A stretch of 64,000 nucleotides of DNA from Pelecanus crispus (taxonomy: Eukaryota > Chordata > Aves > Pelecaniformes > Pelecanidae), in NCBI RefSeq assembly GCF_030463565.1, contig NC_134643.1:167484491-167548490 (forward strand), in the 5' to 3' direction. Below the pieces are notes generated by a model. The model did not search any database. It was not told the DNA's origin and saw only the letters and a list, made by a program, of their open reading frames with translations. The translations under genes and the position numbers were made by a program. Shown here piece by piece: positions 1 through 12,367 of this stretch. Within the stretch, counting starts at the first letter, position 1. Each line of letters opens with the position of its first letter.

Positions 1-1082
1 AAAGGATGCTGCCGTCGTATCACTGGTGCCCAAAATAGGCTGTAAGCAGAATTTAGGTATCTCGGTTTAAGCAAACAAGCCAGCCCTGCTGTAGCAGCTA
101 CAAATCTATCAGGGGCATGATTATACCAGCGCTTACATATAAGTGACAGAGTTCTATACTGCATCAAATATATATCAGGCATGTGCAATAATTTGGGGTT
201 TAGTCTCATAAATTAAAAGTCCAGGGGAACTGCTAGTGACCATCTCTCTGACTGTCTGCATATGGCATACCATAAGTTTCTTTCAAATTAATTGGAACAA
301 GAGCATCTGTTCTAGAAAAAATTCAATTGATTTTAAAATTTCCAGTACTGTAGAAACCGACAAGCTAAGCAGGCTTGGAGAACCCACTTACTTAATGATT
401 TGTGCCCTGTTTCTCATCTGAAGTTTTTCTATTTTCAACACCAGGCCACTGCCTGCTGTTACGCTTTTCTTTGCAGAATAAAAAGCCTTCAAACTCCTGT
501 TCCATAAGTTGGTAGTTATAGACTGTGATCATATTTCTTCCTTCTGCTTAAGTAAAACCGATGGAGCTCCTGCTCCTGGATTGTTTCATTATTTAGCATG
601 TTTTTCCAATTGCCGCCTTTGGTTTTTGGCTTTTTTCTGAACTCTCCTCACGTTCTCAGTGTTCTTCCTAACCAGGGTGCAGGTAATGGATAGTCCACTT
701 TGACAACAGTCACCCGTGATGCAGGGATGAAGGACGAGCCCTCTTCCTCCTCCTCCTCCTCCTCCTTGAGCCTGTCCTAGTTCTACAGCCCCTGATCAGA
801 GCTCGTTCAGACCCGCTCGTGCAGCAGGGGCTATTGGACAGCAGCAGGCATATTTTATGATGCTCAAGTTTTATTCAGGGCCTCGGCATACCTGCAAGAT
901 CTAGTTCTGTAAATGCAACCTACGTTCTGCAGTTGCAGGTTAACAGTTTCATATTTGGCTGTGTTAAAATGCCCATGGGATTTTTGTGTCCATGCTAGTA
1001 CATGATTTTTTTGCTACCTTGAAGTTTATCAGTCATGATTTCTTTTTTTTTTTTTCTTCTTCTTTTTTCTCTCCCCAAATCA
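1..1082. other. Non-coding stretch, left edge
   Basis: I see no gene here. The only open frames are short and show no family resemblance. The stretch contains a (TCC)n microsatellite at 745-766 and a long pyrimidine tract at 1041-1076. By synteny it is probably part of the interval between RAP2A and its downstream neighbour, which is inference. Confidence 0.6.
745..766. repeat. (TCC)n microsatellite
   Basis: About seven uninterrupted TCC units on the plus strand, with no flanking coding frame. A trinucleotide run of this size is likely to be polymorphic. Confidence 0.9.
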
Positions 1083-1245
1083 CTGATTAAAATGTTCAGT
1101 AGAAAAAGAGTCAGGAATTGATCTTTGTGGGACCTCCTTAGAAACCAATCCACTCCTGATTAATTCCCCATTTACACATGCCTTTAGGGAACTGTCAAAC
1201 AGCTTTTAATCCATACTGCTAAGAGAATAGCATTAATTTTGACAC
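1083..1245 (-). mobile_element. Decayed CR1/L2-type LINE reverse-transcriptase remnant
   Basis: On the minus strand the codons at 1133-1119 read VPQRS, matching the VPQGS block that is diagnostic of CR1/L2-clade reverse transcriptases. About 80 nt upstream, at 1213-1199, the codons read WIKSC, matching the W-I-E-N-W block. In intact CR1 proteins these two blocks are about 28 codons (84 nt) apart, so the spacing fits. The two blocks now lie in different frames and stop codons interrupt the sequence, so the copy is dead and old. It lacks a recognisable 3' tail. The family call rests on remembered motif spacing, not on an alignment. Confidence 0.55.
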
Positions 1246-4200
1246 TATTCATGCCCCAGTGGAAAGGAGCACATTCCAGGACTGCTGTATTTGACCAGAA
1301 CAAAGTTGAATCTGCAGCTGTATTTGAGTTTTCATGGGATTCAAATAGCAGACAGCTGGCTGGCCATCTCAGCCTGTTCCAGCTTAATATTTCCATGGTT
1401 CTTTGAAAAGGAAAGGCAGACCTCTATGGTGATGTGTTGCCAACATTTTAAGTCAGAGGTCCCATAAAATGTTCCCAGCTTGGTGTGATAAATTTAAATT
1501 AGTGTTTGTAAAAAAAAAGAGAAAAAGGGCTGTGGAATCTTTTAATATATTTTAACGCTTTATGTGCTTTCCTGTAATACAAGACAGGAATAGCATGGCA
1601 AAAAAAGCTGTCTTAGATATAATGCAAACAGCTATAGTCTTCTCCTGGTAAATATGCTGAGGATATTTGCAGAGCCCAGTTTGTGCACTGGTAGATGAGG
1701 TTTGGGGGAGAAGAGCTGCCAAATGTTTTCTGCAGAGAAGTTTTGCTTTCAGTCTGGCAGACCCTTTGTACCCCCCAAGCCATTCCAGTGACAAACTCTC
1801 TGCTCTCCGGAAGTGACCAGGATGCACTTCAGAAACCATCCTTTCCTGGGTGGCAGAGAAGTACGTACAGAGAACTATATGCTATATACTTCCCAAAGCC
1901 GCCCTTGGGTTCGAGGTAAGGTGTGAACAGCTCAGGGTTCCACCTCCCTCTATGAAAACGGGCAGTGGGAGAGGGGCAGGCGGAGGGGCAAGGGGAGAAG
2001 TTTCTAGGCAGGGCTCAGGCCCGGGCAGAGGGGGATGCCCTGGGTACCACCCAGCTCTTCCAAGTGCAGGTCCTTTCTCAGCTGTGGGAGAAAGTGGCTC
2101 CATGATAGGGGTTTTTCAGTGTTGTCAGATGACATCCTGCAATGCGTCACTGAGCTAGCCACAACCACAGTCAGAGATGAGGGGAAAGATGCTTGGCATG
2201 AAAAAAACCTGGTTCTCACAGACTTTTCATCCCATAAATACTGTGACTGAGGCTGTATCTGCTAAAATGAGCAATTTTTCTTTTTTTTTTTTTTTTGGTG
2301 GGAGATAACACTAATAGGTGGAAGCAGCAGGTAGGTCTGCAAAACCAGCCTGAGGGTCCTGTACTTAACTGAGCAACTCCGAACTGAGTGGAAGAAGGTG
2401 GATCTCTTGGGCTAAGGTAGTCTAGCTGTCATTTATGAGAATTATTCCTACCCTGAAGCACAATAACCCATGAATTGTTTATATACCAAAAAATCAGGTT
2501 TTCTGTGAGAATGGAGGATACAGAGACACTGTCAACTTCTCGAAAACAAGTCAACAAAACACAGGCAAACCACATGGCATGCAAAATTCAGTATCTACAC
2601 CTAGACAGGTGAAAGCTGAGAAGGCATCTCCTTTCTCACCCAAGTCACTACTTGGGATAATCTATCTTAATTTTATAACTGTAAGACTGACAGCTACTAA
2701 CCTGGGCACACCGGAATTATTATGTAAGAGGAAAACTAATCTCCTCCAAATTTGAGGGAAGCAGTGAAGGAAGTTTCCCATCAAAAGTGCACTTTTCAGG
2801 AAAGACAGCAAAATCAAATACATGAAACAGAGTAGCTGAACATGCCTCGTTTTTCTTGGTCTTTCTAAAAAATAAAAATATCCTTCCTCTTTCCTGTAAG
2901 AACACAGACTCGTTCATTTGTGGAACAAATTATTGTGCAATTGCAGCTACCAAAAAAAAAAAAAAAAAATTAAAAATTGCCTATTGCTCGCCTATAATGG
3001 ACAAAATTGCTCTTTGCAGCAAGTAAAAACAAATTTGGCACATCACTCACTCATACAATGTTTTTCTGCCGCTTGCCTATCCCACGCACTAGATACATGT
3101 GTGTCAGTTGTGCTTGCGTCATCTTTAAAAGCCTTAATGACTGACTCATTTTTGCACGGCATGCGGCGAATGTAGGCTGGACTTCTGCAGGCTTTCGGAG
3201 CCAGGGAACAGGAGGAGGCTGCGGTGGAAGAATGGCTGCAGGGAAGCAGGCACCAGGAGGGCGGTGGGATGGACAAGATTCACCCCATCCGCTGCGTCTT
3301 GCTTTCCCCTCTCATTTTGGCTGCTCTGCGTAGCTAGCTCACAGCCAAGCATTCGCTTCGCAAACAGACGAGCTGATGGAAGACCATGCTGCCTCCAGCT
3401 GAATGCCATGACTTCTCCAAGGAAATTACCACCTTGCCCTCATGCTCCTGCCAGCAAAAGGGATGGCAAATGCACATCTTCAGGGACTTCAGGAGAGCTC
3501 TGCCATTGCCTGGTCCCAGCAGGTTGCGCCAAAGCCGAGGCAGAGGAGGGAGCACATGCAGAGGAGGTAACCACAGCTGGCACAGCCACATCTGCAGGAC
3601 AACATTGGTCCATGTCACCATTCTCTAATATCTTCTTACATGGAAAGTCACTTGACTGTTTTGGGGAGTGTAGCATCAGCCATCATGCAGTTTCCCAAAG
3701 GGAGCAGTGTCCTGTTTCCTGTCCCAGGCTTGCTTAGTATCATCATCACTTTAACAGCTGATCATGGTAAAGGCAATTATTCTTTTTACTCAGAAGGCCT
3801 CATCAAATTGGACTAGTTGTGTCAGAGTCAATACCTTCCACAGCCAACCTCCAGTCCCTACAAAATGGGGTACTTGGAGGGACAGGCAGCCACAGCAGCA
3901 ATGCCTAGCTGCCCGTGTAATGTCAGACAGACCAAACCTCTTCATTTACGCAGGTTTAAAATAGCAACAGAGACTTGTTGGCTTGCCCCTGATGGGCTTT
4001 AATGAAATCAGCATGAGGTGCCAACCTTCTGGCTCTTCAGTGCATCTGTTTTGCACCTGCTGTGGCACTGCTGCGTGGCTACCTTGCTCTAGTGGCCACA
4101 GGACAATGAGCCCCCGAGCTTCCTCCCTCCGTGGGACTGGCACCTTCCATGCTGCCATACAGTCGGCACCGTCTGGGCAGAGACTGAGCACAGCTGCTTC

Positions 4201-4558
4201 TCACCTTTTAGCTAACACACCTCAGCCCATGTCACAAGAAGATCTCTTTCAGGAAGAGGAGACATATCCGGGCTCAGTTTCTGGCTTCTTTCCTGCAGCA
4301 GCAACGGTACCAATTAATATCAGCAAAGATGCCATGTAATTAGTGGTGGTAGGCTGGAGGACACTGACACCTTTCCCTTGCATGTCCTCTTGAGAACAGA
4401 TTAATCCTGGGCAGGTGAACCAACCGTGCGGCAGATGGCCGCAGCTTTCCCTGCCGCTCACCTTGGCTGGGGCTGACCTGGCCGCTCGGCGCTGCCCACC
4501 CTGGTGTGCAGCACCACCTTCCCAGTCCGTCATTCAGCCACAGAGAATTTAGGGCGAG
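1246..4558. other. Non-coding stretch
   Basis: No gene is recognised. It contains a T-tract at about 2275-2296 and an 18-base A-tract at 2952-2969. From about 3160 to 3570 it is richer in G+C, which produces overlapping chance frames on both strands (for example 3264-3737 on plus and 3334-3621 on minus). None of these resembles a known protein. Confidence 0.6.
2952..2969. repeat. A18 homopolymer
   Basis: An uninterrupted run of 18 A on the plus strand. I see no retroposed sequence immediately 5' of it, so it is called a simple repeat, not the tail of a processed copy. Confidence 0.85.
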
Positions 4559-4811
4559 ACGTTAATTTATCAGCTTATTTTTGGAGACATAGAAAGCAAC
4601 TATAAGCGTTCCTGCCACAGCTATATTTTGCCAAAAAACAATCTGCCGCGGAGTGAATTCTTTCAAGTGAAATTTCTGAACAGTTGGATAGATCAATTCA
4701 AAGTCATTATATACTGGTGCTGCTGCAATAACCTGTGCACCATTCCGCTTTATGATACTCAAGTATTATTTCAAATAAAGCTAATCTAGCACCTCCTTCA
4801 TCTGTATTCAT
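4559..4811 (-). pseudogene. Unidentified coding-like fragment, frameshifted
   Basis: Two adjacent minus-strand frames both look coding-like. Frame A starts at an ATG at 4811-4809 and encodes 34 residues, beginning MNTDEGGARLALFEIILEY. Frame B is open to its stop at 4562 and encodes about 65 residues, including KFHLKEFTPRQIVFWQN, then a hydrophobic stretch (IAVAGTLIVAF) that could span a membrane, and a short basic tail ending KNKLIN. The frames overlap at 4707-4762; a single-base shift near 4740-4762 would join them. Frame B has no upstream ATG. I do not recognise the protein. It may be a processed pseudogene, a terminal exon of an unannotated gene, or a chance run of open codons in AT-rich DNA. 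I see no poly(A) signal just after the stop. Confidence 0.25.
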
Positions 4812-6719
4812 TACATGATTAAGGCACTAAATGCAGTCTGGGAACACCTGGGGTCAGCTCCAAGCTTCACCGTGGACTTTGCCATGTCAATCTCTTTGTT
4901 CATTCACCTTACCTCTAGCCTTAGATGTCTTCTACTCAAAGTTATTCATGTTGGCTCCTCCTAAACTGCTGGGGAGGGCGATGCCCTCACCTCGTTCAGG
5001 TGAGCAGACACCTACAAGAGGATGAATTGCCCTGCGATGGCCCTGTGAGAGGTCTGTCTGACTGGTGTTTTTCTTTTCTCACAGGATTTGTTCCCGTTAC
5101 CTTTTTAGACTATGCATTCTTGATGGTGACATATGAGACATGGACAGAGGCTTGTACAGCAGAGCTCTGCTCCTCTTGAGCCACTCCATGCATCTTTGTG
5201 GCAGAAGCAAGGATCAAGCTCAGTTTTGAAGTGTGCCACACAACTGTTGGTGAAAAATTACGCCTGAAATGATCTTGGCTACAGCTTCTTTCCATCAGAT
5301 TTTTTACTATAGATTACAAGCAGCCAGTTACAGAAAAAAACATCTGTCCTTCACCAGACGTAGCATCGTCAACAGCAAACAGCCAGGCTGCTCTGGTCCC
5401 AGTGCACATACCACTGCTGATGGGTCAGTGGGATCAGTGGGAGCTGAGCAAAGCCTGGCACTAGCTGCACCTTCCTAACACATCGTGCCCAAACACGGCT
5501 GTTTGAAGAGTGGTGATCTCATCATTCAACTGCTTTGAAACTTCCAGAGGCTAACAAGATTTAACTGCTGCAACTCTACTTCTCAGAGCAAGGAATCATG
5601 GAACTTCTTTTATTTGTGTCTCTAAGAGCAAGGATTTATTATAATGCAGAACTTTTATATTTTTGTAATAGCTCTCCGCCCATCTTTCCCACAGAAGAGG
5701 GTTGCATTTCTGTGGGTTTTGTTTCTACATTTTGCTTGAAAAGAGGCTTGACTGTTGGGGCACAGGTGGGTGCTGTGGGGGCACAACACTTTCCAGCTGG
5801 AGCTGGTGTGTGGATCTCACCAGGGTGGTGGCTTTCAGGGCTTTAAAAATCTAAAAGGAGGAGAAACCCAGCTAATCGTATGCTAGAAGCACAGGCTTAA
5901 GATCAGGCGCCAGTTATAACTTGCTTGTTAATTCACGTTCTCAGAGGAAAGTCTTTTTATCTGGATAAGCTATACTTAACTGCTCCACTTCATAGAACTG
6001 GGAGTTGAGAAGCTCTCCCCGCTGGCGAGGCACCGACGTAGGCTCGCCACCTTTCATGTGCTTCAGAACATCTTTCATTTATTCTCACTTGGCTGGTCTG
6101 AGCTACCTCATCCGGGTGAGGGCCAAGAGTAATGCAAGCATCTGACAGTGTGCTTCCCATGCGGTGAGGCTACCCCTCTTTTTGCAGGCTTGCTTCTTCA
6201 AAGGTGCAGAGAGTTCAGAGCAGTGAAGTTGAAATGAAATAGGCACTGTTGAAACTTTGCTCTCCTTTGCCTTTGCTTTCCAATGTGCCTAGATTTTCCC
6301 GTTCTGAATAACCTCTTGAAATAGTGGTCCAGCCCTCAAAGACAAAAGTCAGCAGAGCTGATTAGCTCCCCTGACAGGCAGAGCAGCAGGAAACCAGCCC
6401 CTATGGTCTTACCACAGCCATCTGGGCATCGTACGCCGTTTGGGTGGAGCATCCCCAGGCTCTCATGGCCATCAGCCGGGGAAGCGGTGAGCTCGGCTTC
6501 CTTCGGCATGCCTCAGGCCTGCTCAAGCCATGGTTTGAGAAACTGAGTGAACACCAGAAGAAATGGAACACCAGCCAATGTATAAGAAGTCCTTTGCTTG
6601 CTGCAGTGATTAACCAACCGTAAAGCGTGTTTCTGTGGTGATAACATCACACAAAATTAGAACCAGGAGCTTGAGAGAGGTTGAAAATGATGAGGAAGAA
6701 ACTGTAACTGTCCAAACAG
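4812..6719. other. Non-coding stretch
   Basis: No gene, RNA gene or clear repeat is recognised. The small open frames (for example 5598-5846 on plus) show no protein-family features. Confidence 0.55.
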
Positions 6720-6874
6720 AGCTGTTCTGCCCCAGTGCAGGAGGTGGAAGAGCTTTGCTGCTTCGCCAAGGTCACGGGTTCAATCCCTGCTTACTGCAGG
6801 GGGGTTGGGCTAGATGATCTCTCAAGGTCCCTTCCAACTCAAAGCATTCTATGATTCTATGATTCTATGATTCT
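6720..6874 (+). mobile_element. tRNA-Ile-derived SINE with CR1-like tail (TguSINE1-like)
   Basis: The left part resembles a tRNA-Ile gene. An A-box-like segment lies at about 6728-6741, and the variable-loop/T-arm segment CGCCAAGGTCACGGGTTCAA is at 6764-6783. A perfect polymerase III B box, GGTTCAATCC, lies at 6777-6786. The right part (about 6797-6874) is CR1 3' UTR: a GGTTGGGCTAGATGATCT block, a GGTCCCTTCCAAC block, then a tail of about three and a half ATTCTATG units at 6846-6874. A tRNA-Ile head fused to a CR1 tail is the known design of zebra finch TguSINE1, which is moved by CR1 reverse transcriptase. The T-stem has lost pairs and the anticodon region is shortened, so this is not a working tRNA gene. 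A bare 5'-truncated CR1 is the alternative, but it would not explain the T-arm match. Confidence 0.7.
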
Positions 6875-9800
6875 GCTCTTCACTCACTTTTGAGTGTGAT
6901 GAAAGCAGGAATCGCATACTGGGCACAAACAGCAAATATTTTTAAAAATGCCTGTCTGAGTCTGCATCCAACTGCTTCTCTCTGTCCCAAGGCCTCCTAA
7001 TTACAAAATATTTTCTATGGCTGGAAAGCTGATACAGATGAACTGCTGCTGAGTGGATAATGGCAGATGTATTTGCCTCTGAGCTGTTGGCAGCCAAATT
7101 ATCAGTTGACCCAAAGTACCTGAAGAGATCATGCCAAGTTTTCTCCTTACTTGCATATGGATGCAACTTCTTGGTTGCAGAAGAATTTAATCAATGAAGG
7201 CAGCAGCAGCACAAAATGTGCCATGTGAGATCAGATCCAATTGCTGTCAGGAAGGGAGAGGCTGTGGGAATCACTGCTTTTATAGTTTTGTGACTATACC
7301 AAATGCAAAATTTCATTTTGGATCCACCCCAAATAAAAATATTTCTGAATTCTGGACAAATATAAAGGACTTCTCAAATCAAATTATATATTGTATTCAA
7401 CCCCCAAATATTTTTTTAAATGCATTTTTTTCATCAGAGCATGGGCTGGGCTTGCAACACTAGTATGGGGTCATGGAGTGTTGTATTCAACAGTGTGGTG
7501 GAAATGGTAGGGGGAAGAGGATTGACTGAGGTTCTGACCTGGGGTAAAAAATAAATAAAAGAAGGAAATTTAAGTCATGCCACATCTCAGAAGCATGTTC
7601 TGACCGCCGGGAGTGCCTCCCCATCCTGTGTGGTTTTCTGACTGGCGGATACGCAAATTTTCTCAAGTTTTCTCTCAAGCAGCGAGTATTTCCCAGAATT
7701 CACAGATAATTCAGTCTGGCTGAAACAGAATTTTTTATTGCCAAAATCTTGTTCCAGGCAAAGACATAATTCAGAAGTGATGCCGGGTATGAAGCAGAAG
7801 TCCGCCTGACTGTGCCGTACAGAGGTAATAGAGCCCATAAAATGACCCCAGGGGATGCGATTTGTGCCTACCCCCAGCCTTTGGATGCAATTACCCATTG
7901 TCAGTCCTATGGTGTATTCATCTCAGAACTGCGGAAACTCTTTGTAACAAAGACAAATGTATATTGTATTTCTCCAAGTAAAAAGAGATGAAGTTAGCAA
8001 TTTATAATGTTGAATTGCAGCTTCAGCCGAGTTTGGTGGTTTGCAGAGCTTAATCCTCTTTATTTAAAGTTTTATTCAGTGTGGCTGCTTCATTCTGAGT
8101 GAATTTTTCAAATGACCCTCAGAAGATGGGGAATCATTTTCAGCCTTTGACAGATTTGATCTCTTACAAGTTTTGAACTAGGGCTTTGGAGATGTAATTA
8201 TTTTAATGCTTTTTTAATTTGAAAATTAAACTTGTATTTATTTTATAAATAAAAGGATTAATGAGTTCCTCAGAGGGAAAGCTGTGCAATGAAATAACAG
8301 AAATGTACAATAAGAACACAGCCTCAGAGCTGGTTTGGGAGGAGCTGTCTTTGAGCCAACTCTAAAATCAAGATTGTGGCCATGTTCATTTTTGGAAGCC
8401 TCCTCCATTGATTTTTTGTTTGTGTATTCATTAGACTGAAAGCCCACAAAGTGCAGTTGTTAATTACCATCAATGGTCTGGTTTTGAATTCTTGCCTTTT
8501 TCAGACTAAGCTGATAATTCAGCTAAGTATCTGAATGGCTGAGGCTGGTTAATACCAGCCTGCTGCATTGCCTTTCATTTCTTCTATTGAAGGCCTTTGT
8601 GAAGTGAAGCAAGGGCACATGCACAGATTATCCTCGCTTTTCTTGATGATGAGATGCCAGCTTCCCCATTGATGTCTATGTTATTTTTGCTGTGGGGCAT
8701 TTGGGCACAACAGAGTTGTTTTAACAGAAATCAACGATCTTATATTTTACACCAAAGCAGATTGAAAATAGCTGATTTGGGCAGCAGTTTAAAATGGTTT
8801 CTCCTGCCTGATTTCTACTGTTCAGTATTCAAGGACAGGGATGCAGCAGATAGGTCTCTGTTATGAGGGTACCCATTCTTCAAAAGATGCAGTGCGACAA
8901 GAGGCCTCCCCCTACGAAAAGGTAAAAGCTGATATAAAGTTATTTTAATGTCATGGCTTGCAGGTTTTTAATCACTGTTGAATGGCAGTAATATCTTGCG
9001 CTGAGAGTTATCTTTTTTCTTTTTTTTTTTTTTTTAAAGATAGGGAGCACCAAATGTGTAACAAAACATTTTGTGACAGAAGAAGTGACATGAAGGTAAC
9101 CTGGTCTTCTCTGTTAGCCCCCCAAGAGAAGAATTCATGAAGAAGGACTGGGAGTGAATGAGATTGAACCCAGCGCTGCACTCAGACAGCGACAGCTGTG
9201 GCTGCTCTCTGGGCCCGTCTCGAAGACAACTGACCCTCGATTTGCATCAAAGTCAAGACCTCAGAGACTGCAGACTCTCTCTGGGCTCCATGGCTCCAGC
9301 ACGTCCAAAAGGGGGGCTCTGGTTGCTGGAGACACCCCATCTCCATGGCTCACGATGGCTGCAGCCGCCTTACAGGGCGCTCTGCAAGGTGGCACGACAC
9401 CTTTGTTCCCTGATCATGCTCCAACTCAAGACCTCATGTTTTGGCTGGAGGTCACTAACCCCTGCCCACCCCCCCACCACCCCCGACCCCCTTCCGCCTT
9501 AAATGCTCCAGGTGCAACTTCCAGACTCTGACAGTCTCTCCTCTTCCCCCTGCTGCAGTGGCTGCTTTGTGGGGGCGGAAGAAATGGTTTCTGAATACGC
9601 AGAGTGCTGAAGGATGCTCCTGGTTGACACATATGATAAGCCTGTTGTTAGTGCGCTTTGCCATGTAATTACCCATATCTGGTATTTTTTAAATTACTAG
9701 TTGAAAGTTTTGCAAAGTTAAAATAAAATTGGCCTGCTAATGAAAATCAGAAAGATGCGAGAACTGTGACCTTGATAAAATTTTCCATTTTTAAAAGTAT

Positions 9801-10293
9801 CTGGTACAGTATATTTATGCCTAGTTGCAAGGAGTGCCTGGGGAAGGGTGCTATGAAACTTCCAGGCATCAGCAACCAGATAAACTAGCATTTTGATATT
9901 TTGTGCTTAGGTAGCCCACAACATCCAGAGATCATGGAACACCTCAAACTTCCAACTACTCTTGTTCCATGGATTAGACAAGGAAGGGGACGGCTCTAGG
10001 TTCTCCTGTAATGTGCTAAAAATTAGAGGAAACATTTCTTTTGCGTTATTTTATCATGCTTTAAATCTGCATGGTGTTTTTTTTTCTCCAACACTATGAT
10101 AATTTAGGTAGATCTCTGTACTGGCAGCCACAACACAAAAGGTATGGAGGAATTCAAGATACTGCTTTTGTATAAGAGGTACCGTGCCTGAACATGTCAA
10201 TGGTTATTTTTAATGTCTCAGCTCTGACACAGCACTTGTCGAAAGACGACTCCTGCAGTGCGCTCAGCACCCACGCTCCCCCCTGCCGGCTGC
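6875..10293. other. Non-coding stretch
   Basis: No gene is recognised. It contains a T-tract at 9012-9035. At about 9150-9530 there is a GC-rich patch with two overlapping plus-strand frames (9154-9531 and 9158-9502). Because these frames overlap and neither resembles a protein family, they look like a compositional effect. The AT-rich part near 8000-8250 has no visible feature. Confidence 0.55.
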
Positions 10294-10361
10294 GGGTGCC
10301 GATGGAGGTGGTTTGGGTGCCAATGGAGGTGTGGGTGCTGATGGAGTTGTGGGTGCCATGG
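10294..10361. repeat. Short minisatellite, period 18-21 bp
   Basis: Four consecutive copies begin with GGGTGC at 10294, 10315, 10333 and 10351. Each continues into a GATGGAGGTG-like core; the last copy is partial. The spacings are 21, 18 and 18 bases. All are multiples of three, so the array stays open in frame and inflates the overlapping plus-strand frames. Confidence 0.8.
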
Positions 10362-12030
10362 CAGCCGGTCTCAGGTGCACCCACGGGTCCTTTCAGCTCC
10401 CCACCTGTGCCAGCCCCAACACCGCAGCCCCAGGCACCAGCTGCAGAGGGGAGAGCAAGGGAGGTTGGGACAGTCTGTCAGAGCTGGTTACACTTGGTCA
10501 GTCACAGCGGGTTACGAGAGCATGCCTTTGGACTTACAGTATTGTCCAAATTTGTTTAATATAAAATGACAAAAGAGTTTCAGACTTGTGTTGATGGGCA
10601 CATTATAATCAGATATTTTTGTTTCTTCTGAATAGAAATGAAATCTCATAAATCATTTTATTTTGCTAGCCTGGTTATTCTTCCAGCATGGGTCATTACC
10701 AAATCACTGCATGGCCGTCGACATGCCTGAAATATTTCACTTGCTTCAGTTACATTTCTCTCGAGCCCTGACTGGCTGTGTATGCCAGATAACCAAAGAT
10801 GTGCCTGGAGCTTTGCTTTAAGAGCAAAGTCATATTGTGTAGGCTGAGGTGTTCTGTGTTCTAGCTTCTGCATACTATTGCTCATGCCTTACAGTCCTTG
10901 GAGTCACCTTGCTGCTTTACTCTACAGATTTTTTTTAAGTGCTGCAGTGCTGTTTGTTACTAAGTGGAGAACAAGACTGAAGACTGCTTTAAGGAGGAGG
11001 TTGTTTCAGCTCTGGAGTGGCAGCATCCAGACCCTTTTTAGATTTTTCTTCTGGTCTCGTCTTCAACTGTAGTTATGCAGAGAGGAGCTGTTTACTTATT
11101 TTGCATGGCTCCCAAATGTCATTTAAGCATTATTAACAGGAGGGTTACTACCTCCCAAATTTCTAATTAAGGTCTTCCCTTCAGTCTATTAGCAGGGCTT
11201 TTGTGGACATATTCTTTAATTAGTTCTGACTTTCTGACTCCAGTGCAAAGTAGTTTTTAACTACTGTCTGCAATGCCCATGACTGGTGAGTCAAGCTATT
11301 AAAAATTAAAAATCAATTTTACTTTCACCATATAGAAGTTCACTAAATGAACTGTGCTCTATTTCATCTTATTTTCATTATCACAGCATCTGAGAGTCCG
11401 GGTGGTGATAAGAGCTTTACAAGCGGAGAGCAAAGACAACCACCTCACCGGGTTGTGGGCAAGGGAGGGGTTGTGCCTCCGTGGCCCTGCCAGAGCTTTG
11501 TCCCAAGCCAAGGAGGGGATGTGTGGTGGGAGGAGATGCAAGATGGGCACCACACACCTGGTAGGCTGGGGATGCTGAAGGCCCTGGGTTTTGATATCTG
11601 CCCTGACATGAGTGCTGACCTGGGCCCACCTACCAGCAGCTCTGAGGGAAGGAGACCCCACAGATGATCCCCCCGCCAGAAGCATCCCCAGCCCTGGGAA
11701 AAACACATCTTAGAGACTTTAGGGAGCAAAACCCTCGAGATAATGGCTCACCCTAAGCTGAGGCCATGTTTAGCTGGGTCCATATTTACCTTTGAGGGCA
11801 CAGCCCTGCCCTCAGTGCCTGGACATCCAGCCTGTGTCCAGTGCATGCTATGGTTCCTATCCTGGGTGCAACAGCAGTGTGGGGGTCACACTACATCAAA
11901 TCCCAGCTAATGACTACCAGCCACCAAAAGCCATTCCTGCTCTTCCCTCCACCTCCTGCTGATGCCCTTGCACCCCTTCAGGGAGTTAAACTGGCAGAAA
12001 AGTCCCCTTGTGCTGGTTGGGGACTGGGGC

Positions 12031-12076
12031 AGGGACATAGCTGAGCCTGGGACAGGGACATAGCTGATCCTGGGAT
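12031..12076. repeat. Two-copy tandem duplication, 23 bp
   Basis: AGGGACATAGCTGAGCCTGG at 12031 is repeated from 12054 with one mismatch (GAGCC versus GATCC). A recent local duplication is likely. Confidence 0.8.
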
Positions 12077-12337
12077 GGGCAAGAAGAGGAAGCTGAGGCC
12101 AGGGAGGACCACCACCATCTCTTGCAGTGGCTGCTAGTATTTCATTGGCTATAATGTTGAGCAATGTGTGGACACCAGAGTGTCCAGAGGGGCTGGAGAG
12201 GGAAGGACACCCATCTGGAACGAGGAAGAGGATGGCTCCCCTAGCACATACGCGGAGCTTCACATCCAGATTTGCAGCCCTCAGATAAGGAAAATTTTGA
12301 GGCACAAAGCCATGGCTGGGCCCTTCATTCATGCTGC

Positions 12338-12367
12338 CATGACCAGCTGCACCATGACCAGCTGCAC
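12338..12367. repeat. Two-copy perfect tandem duplication, 15 bp
   Basis: CATGACCAGCTGCAC is present twice back to back without mismatch. The 15-bp unit is a multiple of three and so does not break the overlapping chance frame. Confidence 0.9.

Noticed and set aside
6764..6790. A functional tRNA-Ile gene
   Set aside because: Only the T-arm and variable loop are well kept; the acceptor stem is absent and a CR1 tail follows, so it is a SINE.
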